Assembly (NCBI RefSeq): GCF_011074885.1
Contig: NC_054688.1
Location: forward strand, 62,001-126,000
Source of the DNA: Brettanomyces bruxellensis
Taxonomy: Eukaryota; Ascomycota; Pichiomycetes; Pichiales; Pichiaceae
Direction of reading: 5' to 3'
Length of the DNA: 64,000 bases
Shown here: in pieces, positions 36,480 through 46,301 of the stretch
How the letters are laid out: every line of letters begins with the position of its first letter
Numbering within the stretch: position 1 is the stretch's first letter
Program-made: the position numbers and the translations under genes
Notes under the pieces: model-generated
Database searches by the model: none
What the model was told of the DNA's origin: nothing
What the model saw: the letters and a program-made list of their open reading frames with translations, nothing else

Positions 36480-37460
36480 ATGTCTTTCCATAGCTTATCT
36501 GAGTTGAACCCCGTTTCTGTGCTTGAGAAGTTTACAGGCTCAACATTGATTTTACCAATTGTGTCTATTGGAAATGTGCCGCAGCTTACTGTCGATCTTC
36601 TCATTTATAATCTTCCAGGTGTGAAATTAGTTGGCAGGTTAGATAGTACATGGATTTACCCATTTTCTGCTGCACCAGACTATACCGAAGATGCAAATGG
36701 AACAACTGATGATACAGTAAACTCTCCAGTGAGCACATGCACAGGATTGGAGGTTTATTACTGTTCACAATACAACTTGACAATAATTCAGCAAAGATCG
36801 CCCATAATTTCAGGATGTTCGCAACGGTTTTACAAGGATCTTCTTGTGCCCTTTGTTGAATTATGCGAATTTAAGAACGTTGTAGTTCTTCAGAGCAAGG
36901 ATAAGGGCTTCAGGGAGGATAAATATGCGAAGAATGACTTTCAACTTTGGACAAACGACTTGGCTAAGAATCTTGCCATTTCTCTGAACCTTCACGATGA
37001 CTCTCGGATTGCAAGCATGAGCAAATGTGAAGATATTTCCCCATGTGCATCGTATTTATTTGAAGAGCTTTTCTCGGAACTTGCAGTGGCTGTGAAACGG
37101 ACAAAGAGTGAAGAATCACAACAGTTGTCTGGCTCTACAGACATGGCAAGATCAACATCGAATCTTTTTATGCTTATAAATTCGGCAAGAACAATGGAAC
37201 TAGGCGACATACAGCACCAAAAAGCAAAAGATACGAAAGACAATAAGACTGAACCTCTTGGATGTGTATGCCTTTCGACTTTTGTGTATGAAGGTGATAA
37301 TTCAAAGGATGCCGAACAGCTCTATGACTGTGTTTTAAAGGTCCTGGGCATAGTGAAAAGCTCAAGCGACAAAACCAAGTTGGTTGCTCCTAAGTCGTGG
37401 AAAGGAGTGTATGGAGGAAACTTACTTCCTACAGGTATGGAGTACGGATTATATGCTTAA
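36480..37460 (+). CDS. ADD66: proteasome assembly chaperone 2 (ADD66/PBA2)
   Basis: 326 residues from the ATG at 36480 (MSFHSLSELNPV); an upstream in-frame ATG at 36330 adds 50 residues of unlikely sequence. The PAC2 fold is recognised by LILPIVSIGNVPQLTVDLLIYNL, the GRLDSTWIYPFSA block and LEVYYCSQYNLTIIQQRSPI. With Pba1 it caps alpha-rings during 20S proteasome assembly. It is longer than the S. cerevisiae form (about 267 residues), owing to a Ser/Lys-rich insert at about 195-265. Confidence 0.88.
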   Translation: MSFHSLSELNPVSVLEKFTGSTLILPIVSIGNVPQLTVDLLIYNLPGVKLVGRLDSTWIYPFSAAPDYTEDANGTTDDTVNSPVSTCTGLEVYYCSQYNLTIIQQRSPIISGCSQRFYKDLLVPFVELCEFKNVVVLQSKDKGFREDKYAKNDFQLWTNDLAKNLAISLNLHDDSRIASMSKCEDISPCASYLFEELFSELAVAVKRTKSEESQQLSGSTDMARSTSNLFMLINSARTMELGDIQHQKAKDTKDNKTEPLGCVCLSTFVYEGDNSKDAEQLYDCVLKVLGIVKSSSDKTKLVAPKSWKGVYGGNLLPTGMEYGLYA

Positions 37461-38171
37461 TTGCGGTTGCAAACTGCCAAAACTAATTCTATTTTGCAAA
37501 AATACGTTTATACTTATACCCCCTTAATTAATTGAAACACTTATTTGTGACATATTTGCAGCGTTCATTGCTGTAAACAAGATACAGGCATAATTCTTGG
37601 TGCTCACAAGTTACCTATCATTGGTATCGTACTACAACTAATTTGTTCATTTTATACACTTCTTTTTGTTGGCCAAGTTAAAGAAGCCGAATCAGAGCAA
37701 AGTTTCGTATGTATCATTTGATTCATTTTATTTATATAACTAAGTAATAATTTATATTCCAGGACGGGCCTTTAGAATAGGAGACGTTCTCACTCAAACT
37801 TAACTTTTCACATTGGTACTGCTCCTACAGAATAAACAAAATTTCTAAAGAATACATGACACTGTAAATGAAAAGAGTGCCATTAACAGGTTAAAACAAA
37901 TAGAACAGGAATACATGAGTGAATTCAGTTTGTGTAGAGAACACTAGGTTGAACAGCAGAATGCCCCTAAACATTCGCGTGTAAGGATGCACTTCTGGAA
38001 AAGACATTATTCGAGAAGGAGGGCTGTATTTTTTATTTTATTTTATTTTTTTATGAACTTTAAGCTTTCTTCATATCGCTTTATTTCATCCACAACCTAT
38101 TGGGTCCTTTTAAAAGTTATTATCCAAAAGCATATTACTTAGTTGTCGCTAGCAGCTTGTAAAAATACAAT
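37461..38171. other. spacer with a candidate spliced small gene
   Basis: 711 bp between two plus-strand genes. Holds the candidate exons at 37562-37780 described separately; the rest is AT-rich with T-runs at about 38030-38054. Confidence 0.4.
37562..37780 (+). CDS. candidate last exons of a small spliced membrane-protein gene
   Basis: After TTTGCAG at 37555-37561 comes an open stretch of 48 codons with a clear membrane-like helix (PIIGIVLQLICSFYTLLFVG) and a polar end (EAESEQSF). It stops at GTATGT (37707), a consensus yeast 5' splice site. 56 nt later come AACTAAG and CCAG (ends 37762), and joining in phase 0 adds DGPLE and a stop at 37780. The upstream exon with the start codon was not found, so the gene model is incomplete. 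No family recognised. Confidence 0.3.
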
Positions 38172-38606
38172 ATGAAGACATCGGCAGTGTTGAACTTTAG
38201 AAATACGGCACTGGCAAGCCTTCGAAGACCTTGGAAAACATATAGAGACGGCACATTGTTTTATGGTAGTAGCAAAACGGGTAATAAGAGGCTTCCATTA
38301 ACAGGAAAGCAGGGAAATAAGAATTTCTACAAAGGTACCAGATCATCAGGTATAGGTCATCTAAACAAGCGAGGCAAATACAAAATTAACTACGATAAGG
38401 TGAGAACATTTGTCGTTCCAGAGACACTAGATGAATGTGTTTTGAAACCTCTAGTTAGTAAGAATGTGCCAATTCCAAAAGATTCCTTCAAGGGATACAA
38501 ACTAGGTGCTGTTGACGGGAAACTATATTTGGACAAAGTGAAGGAATTCGTTGAAACGGGTGAAGTGAAGTTCCCTATTTCGGAAACGTATGTGGAGAGA
38601 GGTTAG
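38172..38606 (+). CDS. MRPL27: mitochondrial large-subunit ribosomal protein mL41
   Basis: 144 residues. Near-identical blocks to yeast Mrpl27 (recalled): RPWKTYRDGTLFYGSSKTGN, LTGKQGNKNFYKGTRSSGIG, and KVRTFVVPE, in the same order and spacing; S. cerevisiae length is 146. The N-terminus (MKTSAVLNFRNTALASLRR) is basic and could serve as the import signal. Component of the large subunit of the mitochondrial ribosome. Confidence 0.95.
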   Translation: MKTSAVLNFRNTALASLRRPWKTYRDGTLFYGSSKTGNKRLPLTGKQGNKNFYKGTRSSGIGHLNKRGKYKINYDKVRTFVVPETLDECVLKPLVSKNVPIPKDSFKGYKLGAVDGKLYLDKVKEFVETGEVKFPISETYVERG

Positions 38607-38775
38607 GGGTATCAGGGATGCAGATAGACCATGTATATATAGAGAAGCTTAAGATAAATGGATTACGTGCAATTGGAACAATTCCATTTTTACATATATC
38701 TAATGTACTATACAGGAATTCACAAGCAGTGCCGCTTTATTACGTAGAAAAGAATGTAACTTTTGCCAATATAGC

Positions 38776-39600
38776 TTAGGCATCTTTCATCTCCACATCC
38801 TCATTATTTTCCCTGTCTAAGATGTCGCTGATTTTGCTTCGTCTAAAGGTGTTTTTGGCTGTTCCATCAGAAATATCAGCTTGTGAAGCGTTTAAATTCT
38901 CCTGGCTGTCAGAATGCGAATCTGGATGCTGGTCCTTTGGTAAAATGGGTGGATACTTTTCTCCAGATCTAGTCTCAACTAATGGCGGAAGAACTGCGGT
39001 CTGACGGACCTGGATTTCCGGCACAGATGCTATTTGTGGCTGAATAGGAGGAAGTGATCTTTGTGTTTGTTGTACTGTTGGATTGACCTGGGGTTGAGCA
39101 GATGAAACCCGTTCTAACAAAGCTTGCTGATCAGGCCGCAACTTCACTTTCTTCTCCGAGAGCAACTCCTTTAGTGGAACAGTCTTTGGAACGAGATCCT
39201 TTAAAAAAAGCATACTTTCAGCTGAGCTGACCACATCATGAAAATCCGCGTACTGGATTTTCTTTCTCTTCTTGGATCTGGCAATGGATGCTGCCTGGCT
39301 TGTGAAAGACTTCACAAACAACTCCGCTGCTACTCCTAGCAAGTAATTTGCAGACTCTGTAGATGAGATGTGCTCAGGATCAAGTTTTACAATTTTCTTG
39401 ATACGGGACATCGGTAAAGTTAGCATTCCCTCCAGGTCATCCTCATCCTCACCATTTTGGTTGTTGTGCCCATCATCATCTGATGTTGTTTGTGAAGCTG
39501 CTTCCGTTTCTTGCAACAATCCGTTTGGTTTCGCTTCTAAAGCTTTTTTAGCCGCCTGCGGGTTCTGTGTAGTTTCCTCCAGAAGTTGGAGGTTTTTCAT
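38776..39600 (-). CDS. DPB3: DNA polymerase epsilon subunit DPB3 (histone-fold)
   Basis: 274 residues. After an acidic N-terminal region comes a histone fold at about 60-125: LPMSRIKKIVKLDPEHISST, AAELFVKSFTSQAASIARSK and IQYADFHDVV, the NF-YC/CHRAC15 type. The C-terminal tail is Gln/Pro-rich and ends SKISDILDRENNEDVEMKDA. In S. cerevisiae Dpb3 (201 residues) pairs with Dpb4 in Pol epsilon and aids histone transfer and silencing. Fungi also have Dls1 with a related fold; the internal IKKIVK-DPE block fits Dpb3 better. It shares a divergent promoter with RFC2, another replication gene. Confidence 0.82.
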   Translation of the reverse strand: MKNLQLLEETTQNPQAAKKALEAKPNGLLQETEAASQTTSDDDGHNNQNGEDEDDLEGMLTLPMSRIKKIVKLDPEHISSTESANYLLGVAAELFVKSFTSQAASIARSKKRKKIQYADFHDVVSSAESMLFLKDLVPKTVPLKELLSEKKVKLRPDQQALLERVSSAQPQVNPTVQQTQRSLPPIQPQIASVPEIQVRQTAVLPPLVETRSGEKYPPILPKDQHPDSHSDSQENLNASQADISDGTAKNTFRRSKISDILDRENNEDVEMKDA

Positions 39601-39983
39601 GGCGAATCAATCTCTATTATGTATACACAACGGAATATATCGAAAGTGGGTACCACCGATATAGGATATATTATGGAAACACGAAGTGAGATCGATTTGG
39701 ATGAAAAGTATAGATCCACTAGTACGTGATTGCGTGGAAAGAAAATAAAAAAAAACATGAAAAAAAAAGTTCGCGAGGAATTAAAGCCAGGCGGGTTCAT
39801 TGCCGGATAAAGCGTAGTTGTGATGGAAATGAAAAAAAGTCCGTTCACCTTCACTTCGACATCTGACGCGTTTCAATTTCATTGCTTTTGAGACTGAACA
39901 CAACACTGTAGCAATTGTAGCGATTATTTTATTGCTACTGCAACAAATTAGGTGCTGGAAACAAGGAAACAGCTCAATAAGCA
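39601..39983. other. divergent DPB3/RFC2 promoter
   Basis: 383 bp with an MCB box (ACGCGT) at 39866; otherwise A-runs near 39747-39768. No gene seen. Confidence 0.5.
39866..39871. promoter_or_regulatory. MCB element ACGCGT
   Basis: Palindromic MluI cell-cycle box between two replication genes, 113 bp upstream of RFC2 and 266 bp upstream of DPB3. MBF acts on such sites at G1/S in yeast. Only one copy is present. Confidence 0.55.
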
Positions 39984-41150
39984 ATGCCGTCGGGATTGGA
40001 TCTTTTAATGGCCCGTAAGGAGCCGAAAGCTGAGGCAATTCAAACCAAGGAGCAGATGTCAGAAAGAATGCCTTGGGTGGAAAAATACAGACCTAAGAAC
40101 TTGGATGAGGTGAGCTCTCAGAAAACAACGGTGCAGATCTTGAAGAAGAATCTAGAAACAGCTAACTTGCCTCATATGCTTTTCTATGGTCCCCCCGGTA
40201 CAGGTAAAACTTCGACTATTCTTGCAATGGCCAAACAATTATATGGACCTCGTCTTTTCAAGACCCGTGTGCTAGAATTGAACGCTTCTGATGAACGTGG
40301 AATTAGTATCGTGAGAGAGCGGATTAAGGGATTCGCACGGTTGACCGTTTCCAGGCCTTCGCAGGAAGACAAGGCAAATTATCCTTGCCCTCCTTATAAG
40401 ATGATTATATTAGATGAGGCAGACTCGATGACCGGAGATGCACAGTCTGCACTAAGACGAACGATGGAGACATACTCGGGAATAACGAGATTTTGCCTAA
40501 TTTGCAACTACGTGACTCGAATTATTGATCCGTTGGCTTCTCGATGCTCGAAGTTTAGATTTAAGTCTTTAGATGAAGGCAGTGCGCTTACCAGGCTTGA
40601 GTATATATGTGGCAAGGAATCGATTGATGTGGATACAAACATTTTGAAAGAGATCCTCAGGATTAGTGAGGGCGATCTCAGACGTGCTATAAACTATTTA
40701 CAGAGTGTTAGCCGGCTCCTTTCCACCAATTCAGATGGGCATAGTGCGAAAGATGCAGACAATGATGTAGAGATGTTGGACGCTGGTCCAGACTCACGTC
40801 AGTCAAAAAGAGAGCAAGTACGTGAAATGTTTGGCTTCATGCCCCTTGGCACACTTTCGGAGTTTGTAGGTCTACTTGAGAAAAAGAACTTGAACAAGAT
40901 TTTCGAGTTCATTTTCGACAAAATCAGCAAGGAAGGTTATAACGGCTCAATTCTAATTGAGTCTCTTCATGACAAACTTTTGCTAGGGTCCACATCAGAT
41001 GAGGAGACAGACCTCAGTCTACGTCTTTCGAACAACCAGAAAAATGCGATCTCAAAGGTTCTTTTCGACACAGATTGCCGTTTGACGGAGGGATGTGACG
41101 AAGGAATACAAATCCTCAACTGCGCGGTAAAGATCTCCAGAATTCTATAA
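39984..41150 (+). CDS. RFC2: replication factor C subunit RFC2
   Basis: 388 residues. AAA+ clamp-loader small subunit: WVEKYRPKNLDEVSSQ, Walker A GPPGTGKT at 69-76, Walker B ILDEAD at 142-147, then DAQSALRRTMETYS and the arginine-finger SRC motif in DPLASRCSKFRFK. The RFC-box residues MTGDAQ and SKFRFK pattern fit yeast Rfc2 (human RFC4) rather than Rfc3, Rfc4 or Rfc5. It carries an insert at about 250-275 containing an acidic stretch (DADNDVEMLDAGPDS), which makes it longer than the S. cerevisiae protein (353). Loads PCNA onto primed DNA. Confidence 0.9.
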   Translation: MPSGLDLLMARKEPKAEAIQTKEQMSERMPWVEKYRPKNLDEVSSQKTTVQILKKNLETANLPHMLFYGPPGTGKTSTILAMAKQLYGPRLFKTRVLELNASDERGISIVRERIKGFARLTVSRPSQEDKANYPCPPYKMIILDEADSMTGDAQSALRRTMETYSGITRFCLICNYVTRIIDPLASRCSKFRFKSLDEGSALTRLEYICGKESIDVDTNILKEILRISEGDLRRAINYLQSVSRLLSTNSDGHSAKDADNDVEMLDAGPDSRQSKREQVREMFGFMPLGTLSEFVGLLEKKNLNKIFEFIFDKISKEGYNGSILIESLHDKLLLGSTSDEETDLSLRLSNNQKNAISKVLFDTDCRLTEGCDEGIQILNCAVKISRIL

Positions 41151-41355
41151 TACAGTATATAGTATGTGATAATATAAATACGGTAGATACGAAACTTTGA
41201 ATATTTCTCTCTTTCAAGCTGCTTACAGCTAAGCTGAAACTCACTTTCGGTGCATTTATTCCATCACTACGTAACCTGGGAACTAAGCACTGCAATTTCA
41301 TTAGTGCTGTACGCTGTACAGCACACTCTGCATTGCTTACTTAGACTCAACCTGC

Positions 41356-43194
41356 TCATTGTGGCTGTGCTTTTCCGTACTGGTTTCTATACAGCATTTG
41401 AACATTTCTCTGCTGCTGTTGCTGTTGCTGCTGTTGCTGCTGCTGCTGTTGATGTTGTTGATGCTGCTGATGCTGCAATTGTTGTTGTTGTAATTGCTGT
41501 TGTAATTGCTGCTGTTGCTGCTGCTGTTGCTGCTGCTGAATTGGAGGCCCTGCCATCATAAATGGAAGCCGTCCACCAGGAAAAGCGGCCTGCATCCCCG
41601 GAGGAACAACACCAGCCTGATTTGGAGGAACAAAGCCGTTTGAAAGCGGAAAATTGCCGCCCATGGCTGGTCCCATAGGAATTTGTCCCTGGGGTGGAAA
41701 CTGGCCAGCAGGAAATTGTGGCATGTAGCCAAAAGGTGGTAGTGGAGGCATCTGGCCAGAAAATGGAGGCACCATCCTTACTGGCTGGCTTTGGGAAGGA
41801 GTGCCGTTAGGAGGGACATTGCCTATTTGAGGCATGCTGTTTCCAACGGGTGGCGGAGCGTTGCCCATTGGTGGTAACATGGCAGCTGCGGAGGATGTAG
41901 AATTTGCAGAAGGTGAAGGTTTGGCCGAGTTTGCAGCAGAATTGGCCACAGAAGGTGGTGAGGAGACAGATGGCGAAGAAGCAGAAGTCACACTTTCTTT
42001 ATTTGACTTGGCAAGCAAAGATTGTAGGAAAAGTGAGTCTTTCTTAACGGGCTGAGGCGTATTTGGAAGTGCTTGGTTGTTGTTAAAGGCCACATTAACG
42101 CCGTTACCATTATCAATTCCCGAACCCGCCGGATCTGGCCCGGAGGCCCGAAGAACCGACAGGAGCTTTGAAGATCCAACCGGATCGGCAGAAATAACAC
42201 CCAGGTTTGCCGTAACACTCTTTTTCTGGTTGTCCGGGATGCCGTTGGCCTCTTCGTGGCTGAAAAACATCGAAAACTTCGATGATCTGCTCTTCGAAGG
42301 GTCTTCTGGAGCCAAAGAGGCAATACCTTCACTCTTCTCATTCTCTACAGGGGTCATATTGAGAGGTATGGATGCAAACTCGTCGTCCACAGAGTTACCA
42401 GATCCATTTTTATCGGAATAACTAGAACCTCCGGCACCTCTTTGACTCATAAGTGCCTCATACTCCTCCATATCATTCTGGGGAACTTCCTCTCCGTTTC
42501 TCCTGAAAGTTTCAATTCTCATCTTGAGCCTCCAAAGCTCGAAATCACGAATTGAGTGTGGTCCACCCTTTTCCTCCTCATCCCTGCTGATTATCTCATC
42601 CTCCATTTTGATCGCACCATCAACAATAGGGTCCGACTCTCTGTGATGGTGATGGTAGTGCTCACCATCATTGCCATACCTGCGGCTGCCACCGTTACTG
42701 CTGTTGCTGTTTTTGCTGCTGTATCCATTAATATTATTCCGTCTGTCTCTGCGACCAGATCCATTATTGCCTCTCCGAGGACCATTTTTCCTCCCCCCGC
42801 CTCTTCTTCCAAATCCACCGTTATTGTAATCTTGCCTGTTCTTCCCCTGGGGGAATGAACGTATGTCCAGCCTGTAAAACTCCTTTGGGGGCAGTGAAAG
42901 ATGCGAAATATCACAGAGTGGCGAATTTTCAAGCAATTTCAAGAATCCCACCGTGTATATATGCCCTTTTACCGCAGAAGACCTCTGTGAATCCAACTCA
43001 GGGTCATCTAGATCACTGCTGATTAGTGCGTGGGGGCTTTCTAGGCTGGTCGAAACATGTTGTGCCTGATCATATGTGTTATTTGCATTGGGAACATTTT
43101 CTGAATTGTTCGATCTTTTCGAATGTTGCTGTCGTTCCTTCTCTGCCCTTGCTGCAGCTTCTGCCAGAAGCCTTGTTATCAAGTTGTCAGTCAT
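41356..43194 (-). CDS. Gln/Asn/Pro-rich protein, EAP1 / 4E-T-like
   Basis: 612 residues, largely disordered. Near residue 79 is YTVGFLKLLENSPL, which resembles the eIF4E-binding site of 4E-T and Eap1 although the residue after the Leu is Lys, so the classic YxxxxL-hydrophobic rule is not strictly met. An RGG-like basic/Gly region (~125-175), a KFSMFFSHEE segment that parallels the SRFSRWF block of 4E-T, a Met/Pro-rich part (~440-540) and a polyQ C-terminus (545-595) follow. Such proteins bind eIF4E and mRNA decay factors in the cytoplasm. The assignment is a reasoned guess. The gene is convergent with RFC2. Confidence 0.6.
   Translation of the reverse strand: MTDNLITRLLAEAAARAEKERQQHSKRSNNSENVPNANNTYDQAQHVSTSLESPHALISSDLDDPELDSQRSSAVKGHIYTVGFLKLLENSPLCDISHLSLPPKEFYRLDIRSFPQGKNRQDYNNGGFGRRGGGRKNGPRRGNNGSGRRDRRNNINGYSSKNSNSSNGGSRRYGNDGEHYHHHHRESDPIVDGAIKMEDEIISRDEEEKGGPHSIRDFELWRLKMRIETFRRNGEEVPQNDMEEYEALMSQRGAGGSSYSDKNGSGNSVDDEFASIPLNMTPVENEKSEGIASLAPEDPSKSRSSKFSMFFSHEEANGIPDNQKKSVTANLGVISADPVGSSKLLSVLRASGPDPAGSGIDNGNGVNVAFNNNQALPNTPQPVKKDSLFLQSLLAKSNKESVTSASSPSVSSPPSVANSAANSAKPSPSANSTSSAAAMLPPMGNAPPPVGNSMPQIGNVPPNGTPSQSQPVRMVPPFSGQMPPLPPFGYMPQFPAGQFPPQGQIPMGPAMGGNFPLSNGFVPPNQAGVVPPGMQAAFPGGRLPFMMAGPPIQQQQQQQQQQQLQQQLQQQQLQHQQHQQHQQQQQQQQQQQQQQRNVQMLYRNQYGKAQPQ
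41405..41540. repeat. CAG/CTG-type polyglutamine repeat tract
   Basis: Imperfect CTG/TTG (plus-strand) repeat encoding a Gln-rich run on the minus strand near the C-terminus of the 612-residue protein, with scattered His and Leu codons. Length may vary between strains. Confidence 0.85.
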
Positions 43195-43850
43195 AATAAT
43201 ATGTGAGTCTTGCTTTCCTCTCTCTCCCGGTGTTGAAAATTATCGTATGAGAAAAAAATGCTTGATTGAAATGTTTCCGGTATGAAAATGTGTGTCACTT
43301 TTCTAATAGATGTTGGTATCCTAAAGGAAATACTGTTGATATGCTGTTGAATTGCTGAATTAACTATATTAACAAAAAAAAAAGCGAAAACAGATGAAGT
43401 GTAGAAAAGAGGGCACTTGGATGATTCCTGGACGGTCTGTGCTTTCTGATCATCGTGAATGTTTTTTTTACCAAATAGTAACTATGCCCATATGTGCCCA
43501 GGTTAAAACCGAGAACTGGGGGTAAAAAAAAAAGTCAGAGTTTATCGAAGACCAAAAATTTTTGGGCGATTTAGAGAATTCTGCCAGAAAAGTCCTTTTA
43601 ATGCCCACAAAAAAGTTGAGAAAAAAGAAGAAAAAACAAACGGCCGACAGATCCTTACAGTGGGATTTTTGGGCAAACATGTGAACATTTGTATTGACCT
43701 TCAAGGAAAATGCTTTATGTATTCTCATTTTGTATACATACACTTCAAATCATGTTACTGAAGTTACACATAATTTACAAATTTGTGTGAGTGAAAACCC
43801 ATTCTATTGAAATCGTTTTATCTAATCATTTAATTTCGATTTGACTCTCT
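43195..43850. other. upstream region of the Q-rich gene and YPP1 3' end
   Basis: 656 bp. Contains A-runs at about 43374-43382 and 43526-43536, and AAAAATTTTT near 43553. No credible gene; an open frame at 43468-43743 (minus) shows no family signature. Confidence 0.4.
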
Positions 43851-46301
43851 CTAATTCCTAATGACCTGATCGACCGATCTCACTGGTCGATCGTCCTCTA
43901 ATTGGACGGTTCTCCACAACATATTTTCTTCCATGGCTTTATCATTGTACTCCTTGTAAATCTTGGATAGATAATAATACACTTCAGGCACAGTCGATGT
44001 ATCATAATCTGTCCTCATTAGCTCAAGGTAATTTTTACATCTTCCAAGTGCTGCCATTCTGTCATGCTGGCCAACAAATACTTCATTTCCTGCTTCCGAA
44101 AGTGTCAATTTTGCCAGACCCATCACTGCCTCCAGATTTTTCTGATTGCGCAGTTCTAAAGATATTTCAAACTGTTGCAAAGCCAACTTCGGATCAGAAT
44201 CAATCAGAAGCTCACCAGCTCTTGCATATGATTCACTGCTCTCTTTATACACATCTTCTGCCTCTTTAACACATCCTCTTGCATCGGATATTTGTCCACA
44301 TTTCTCAAATAATTTAGACGCCCAAAGCCAAATATCATGCATAAGCTTTCGTTCAGAGGCATGATCAGTAACGTTTCTTTGTGTCTGCCGGCCTATGCTA
44401 TTTTGCGTATTTCTCCTATTCGACGACCCCGATAATTTTCCAGGCAACGCATTTTTCGTACCTTTAATTAAGCTGAAAACACGTGATCTATGTCTTCTGA
44501 TGCCATCTTCACGATATGATCCATTCTTGTCCAGCAAAACATCTTGCAGCGGATCTCTCAACGATGGCCTTTTAGAAGATACCGTGCGGACTAACGGCAA
44601 ACCTTCAGTATTATCACCATCCTGAACTGCCGTTCTCCTCACACTTGATATGTCATCTGGCGGTTGAGTAGTGGATGAAACTCCCAATAGCCTTCTGGCA
44701 GCATCAAAAAGATCTTGTAGTGAATCCAAAGCCTCATAACAGCTTGAAGATGCCTCCACAAGTGAAATGAGAGTCATGTACATCTGGAGGATATCATATT
44801 TTTCGTCGAACGAGATTCCACCAATTGTTTGCTGCTCATTTAGCAAGCGTTCCTTCAATATACCATCCACAGTTTCCTTCGCTATCGAGTAAGGTTTATT
44901 CATAGTCTCATCCAGCGCTGAATATATAAGTGTAATCATATTGATATGCTGCAAAGAGTCCGGATGAAGTCGAAGTCCCTTCTTCAAGTTCTTCACAGAC
45001 TCAGTGTAATCCATCTTTTTAGCCAGTAAAACTGCATAGCGGAAATAAAGTTGCGAAAATGCAGGATCATCAAGTGTAGGCTCTTTCGAAGCAAGCGCGG
45101 CAGCCTTCTCATAATATTTACAAGCTGTTTCTATTCTCCGCTGTAAGGAACCTTCTTGAAATGTGAACACTAAACACAATCGATCATAGATAAAGCCCAA
45201 ACGATACCACACACCTGCCATATATTTTCTTAAAACCTTGTTATACAGGTCCTCAGAGTCACATAGATTTGAAATAAATTCCGATAGAACAGTCTTTAGT
45301 TCGGCAACCCACTGACAAACTAGCTCAAACACATCCCTTTGAGGGTCCTTCCACGTACTAGTTTCGTACTTAAGCACCGTCAAATATGTATCAATAACTG
45401 AAACCGGGTCCGGGCGGATATTTCCATGCTTCACCATATAATCATTTGTGTATGAGATGTAAGTCTTGAATATAGGGATAACCTCTTTGGGTCTACGACC
45501 AGCAATGGCACTCAAACAATAAAGCTTAAGCACAGGAATGCTGTGATAGGAAACCAACATGGCCCTTTTTGCAATCTCTGCTCCACCAAAATACCCGGCA
45601 TAATTGATGCTTACGTATAGTGAAGCAATGGCAATCAAGTTTACCCTGTCGTTAGTTTCATCTGCCCGAGGAAACTTTAAATGTGATAGTTCTGAAACAC
45701 AAAACTTCGTGTACATGGATCCTAGACGCCGAAGCACCTCTTTATTACTCTCAAAAGTTCTGAATGCAAATATGTATCTCAATGTCTGTCTGAAAAATGG
45801 ATGCTCTTTCTGTGGATCTGACGATATTACACTTTCGATTTTTCCTTTGAATTCCTCTAAAGTCTTTGATTTGAGGCGGCTTTTGCAAAGATCACGCATA
45901 ATCATCTCAATGCAATCCCATGCCATAATGTTGGACATGGCTGGGAACTCATTGATAAAAACCCACTTTTCAAATAATGGCGCTAAATCATGCTCTTCGA
46001 GTCTAAGCAAAATCAAACGAAGTAAAGCATAATATTCCATTCCTTTAACCGGCGCACGCATTGAGGATACAAAACGTTCCAACCCCTTCTTATTATTGAA
46101 CCCATTCAAAACTCCAAGTGCCTGTCCAGAATAACTCAATCTTCTGGAAAATTTCCTCACTTCATCCTGAACGGAAGCTGCATTTATAAGGCTTTCATCT
46201 GAAATATCTTCCTTTTTAGCTTTTCGGGCAGCAGCAAACACATCAACACCATAAATTACCTGTTCTCTGACTCTTGAATCCAAATCCTCCAATGCCGTCA
46301 T
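43851..46301 (-). CDS. YPP1: YPP1, PI 4-kinase complex subunit (TTC7 family)
   Basis: 816 residues (S. cerevisiae Ypp1 is 817). It is an all-helical TPR-like protein. Recognisable segments include YMAGVWYRLGFIYDRLCLVF, RIETACKYYEKAAALASKEP, and DPAFSQLYFRYAVLLAKKMDYTES with the canonical TPR run at about 430-480. Another TPR set lies at about 690-760. Ypp1 with Efr3 recruits and activates Stt4 at the plasma membrane for PI4P synthesis. A Ser/Arg-rich, likely phosphorylated insert occurs around 550-640. Length and layout agree well with the family. Confidence 0.87.
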   Translation of the reverse strand: MTALEDLDSRVREQVIYGVDVFAAARKAKKEDISDESLINAASVQDEVRKFSRRLSYSGQALGVLNGFNNKKGLERFVSSMRAPVKGMEYYALLRLILLRLEEHDLAPLFEKWVFINEFPAMSNIMAWDCIEMIMRDLCKSRLKSKTLEEFKGKIESVISSDPQKEHPFFRQTLRYIFAFRTFESNKEVLRRLGSMYTKFCVSELSHLKFPRADETNDRVNLIAIASLYVSINYAGYFGGAEIAKRAMLVSYHSIPVLKLYCLSAIAGRRPKEVIPIFKTYISYTNDYMVKHGNIRPDPVSVIDTYLTVLKYETSTWKDPQRDVFELVCQWVAELKTVLSEFISNLCDSEDLYNKVLRKYMAGVWYRLGFIYDRLCLVFTFQEGSLQRRIETACKYYEKAAALASKEPTLDDPAFSQLYFRYAVLLAKKMDYTESVKNLKKGLRLHPDSLQHINMITLIYSALDETMNKPYSIAKETVDGILKERLLNEQQTIGGISFDEKYDILQMYMTLISLVEASSSCYEALDSLQDLFDAARRLLGVSSTTQPPDDISSVRRTAVQDGDNTEGLPLVRTVSSKRPSLRDPLQDVLLDKNGSYREDGIRRHRSRVFSLIKGTKNALPGKLSGSSNRRNTQNSIGRQTQRNVTDHASERKLMHDIWLWASKLFEKCGQISDARGCVKEAEDVYKESSESYARAGELLIDSDPKLALQQFEISLELRNQKNLEAVMGLAKLTLSEAGNEVFVGQHDRMAALGRCKNYLELMRTDYDTSTVPEVYYYLSKIYKEYNDKAMEENMLWRTVQLEDDRPVRSVDQVIRN

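Noticed and set aside
1..46301. Functional cluster of phosphoinositide genes (FAB1 and YPP1)
   Set aside because: They are over 40 kb apart with unrelated genes between; coincidence.
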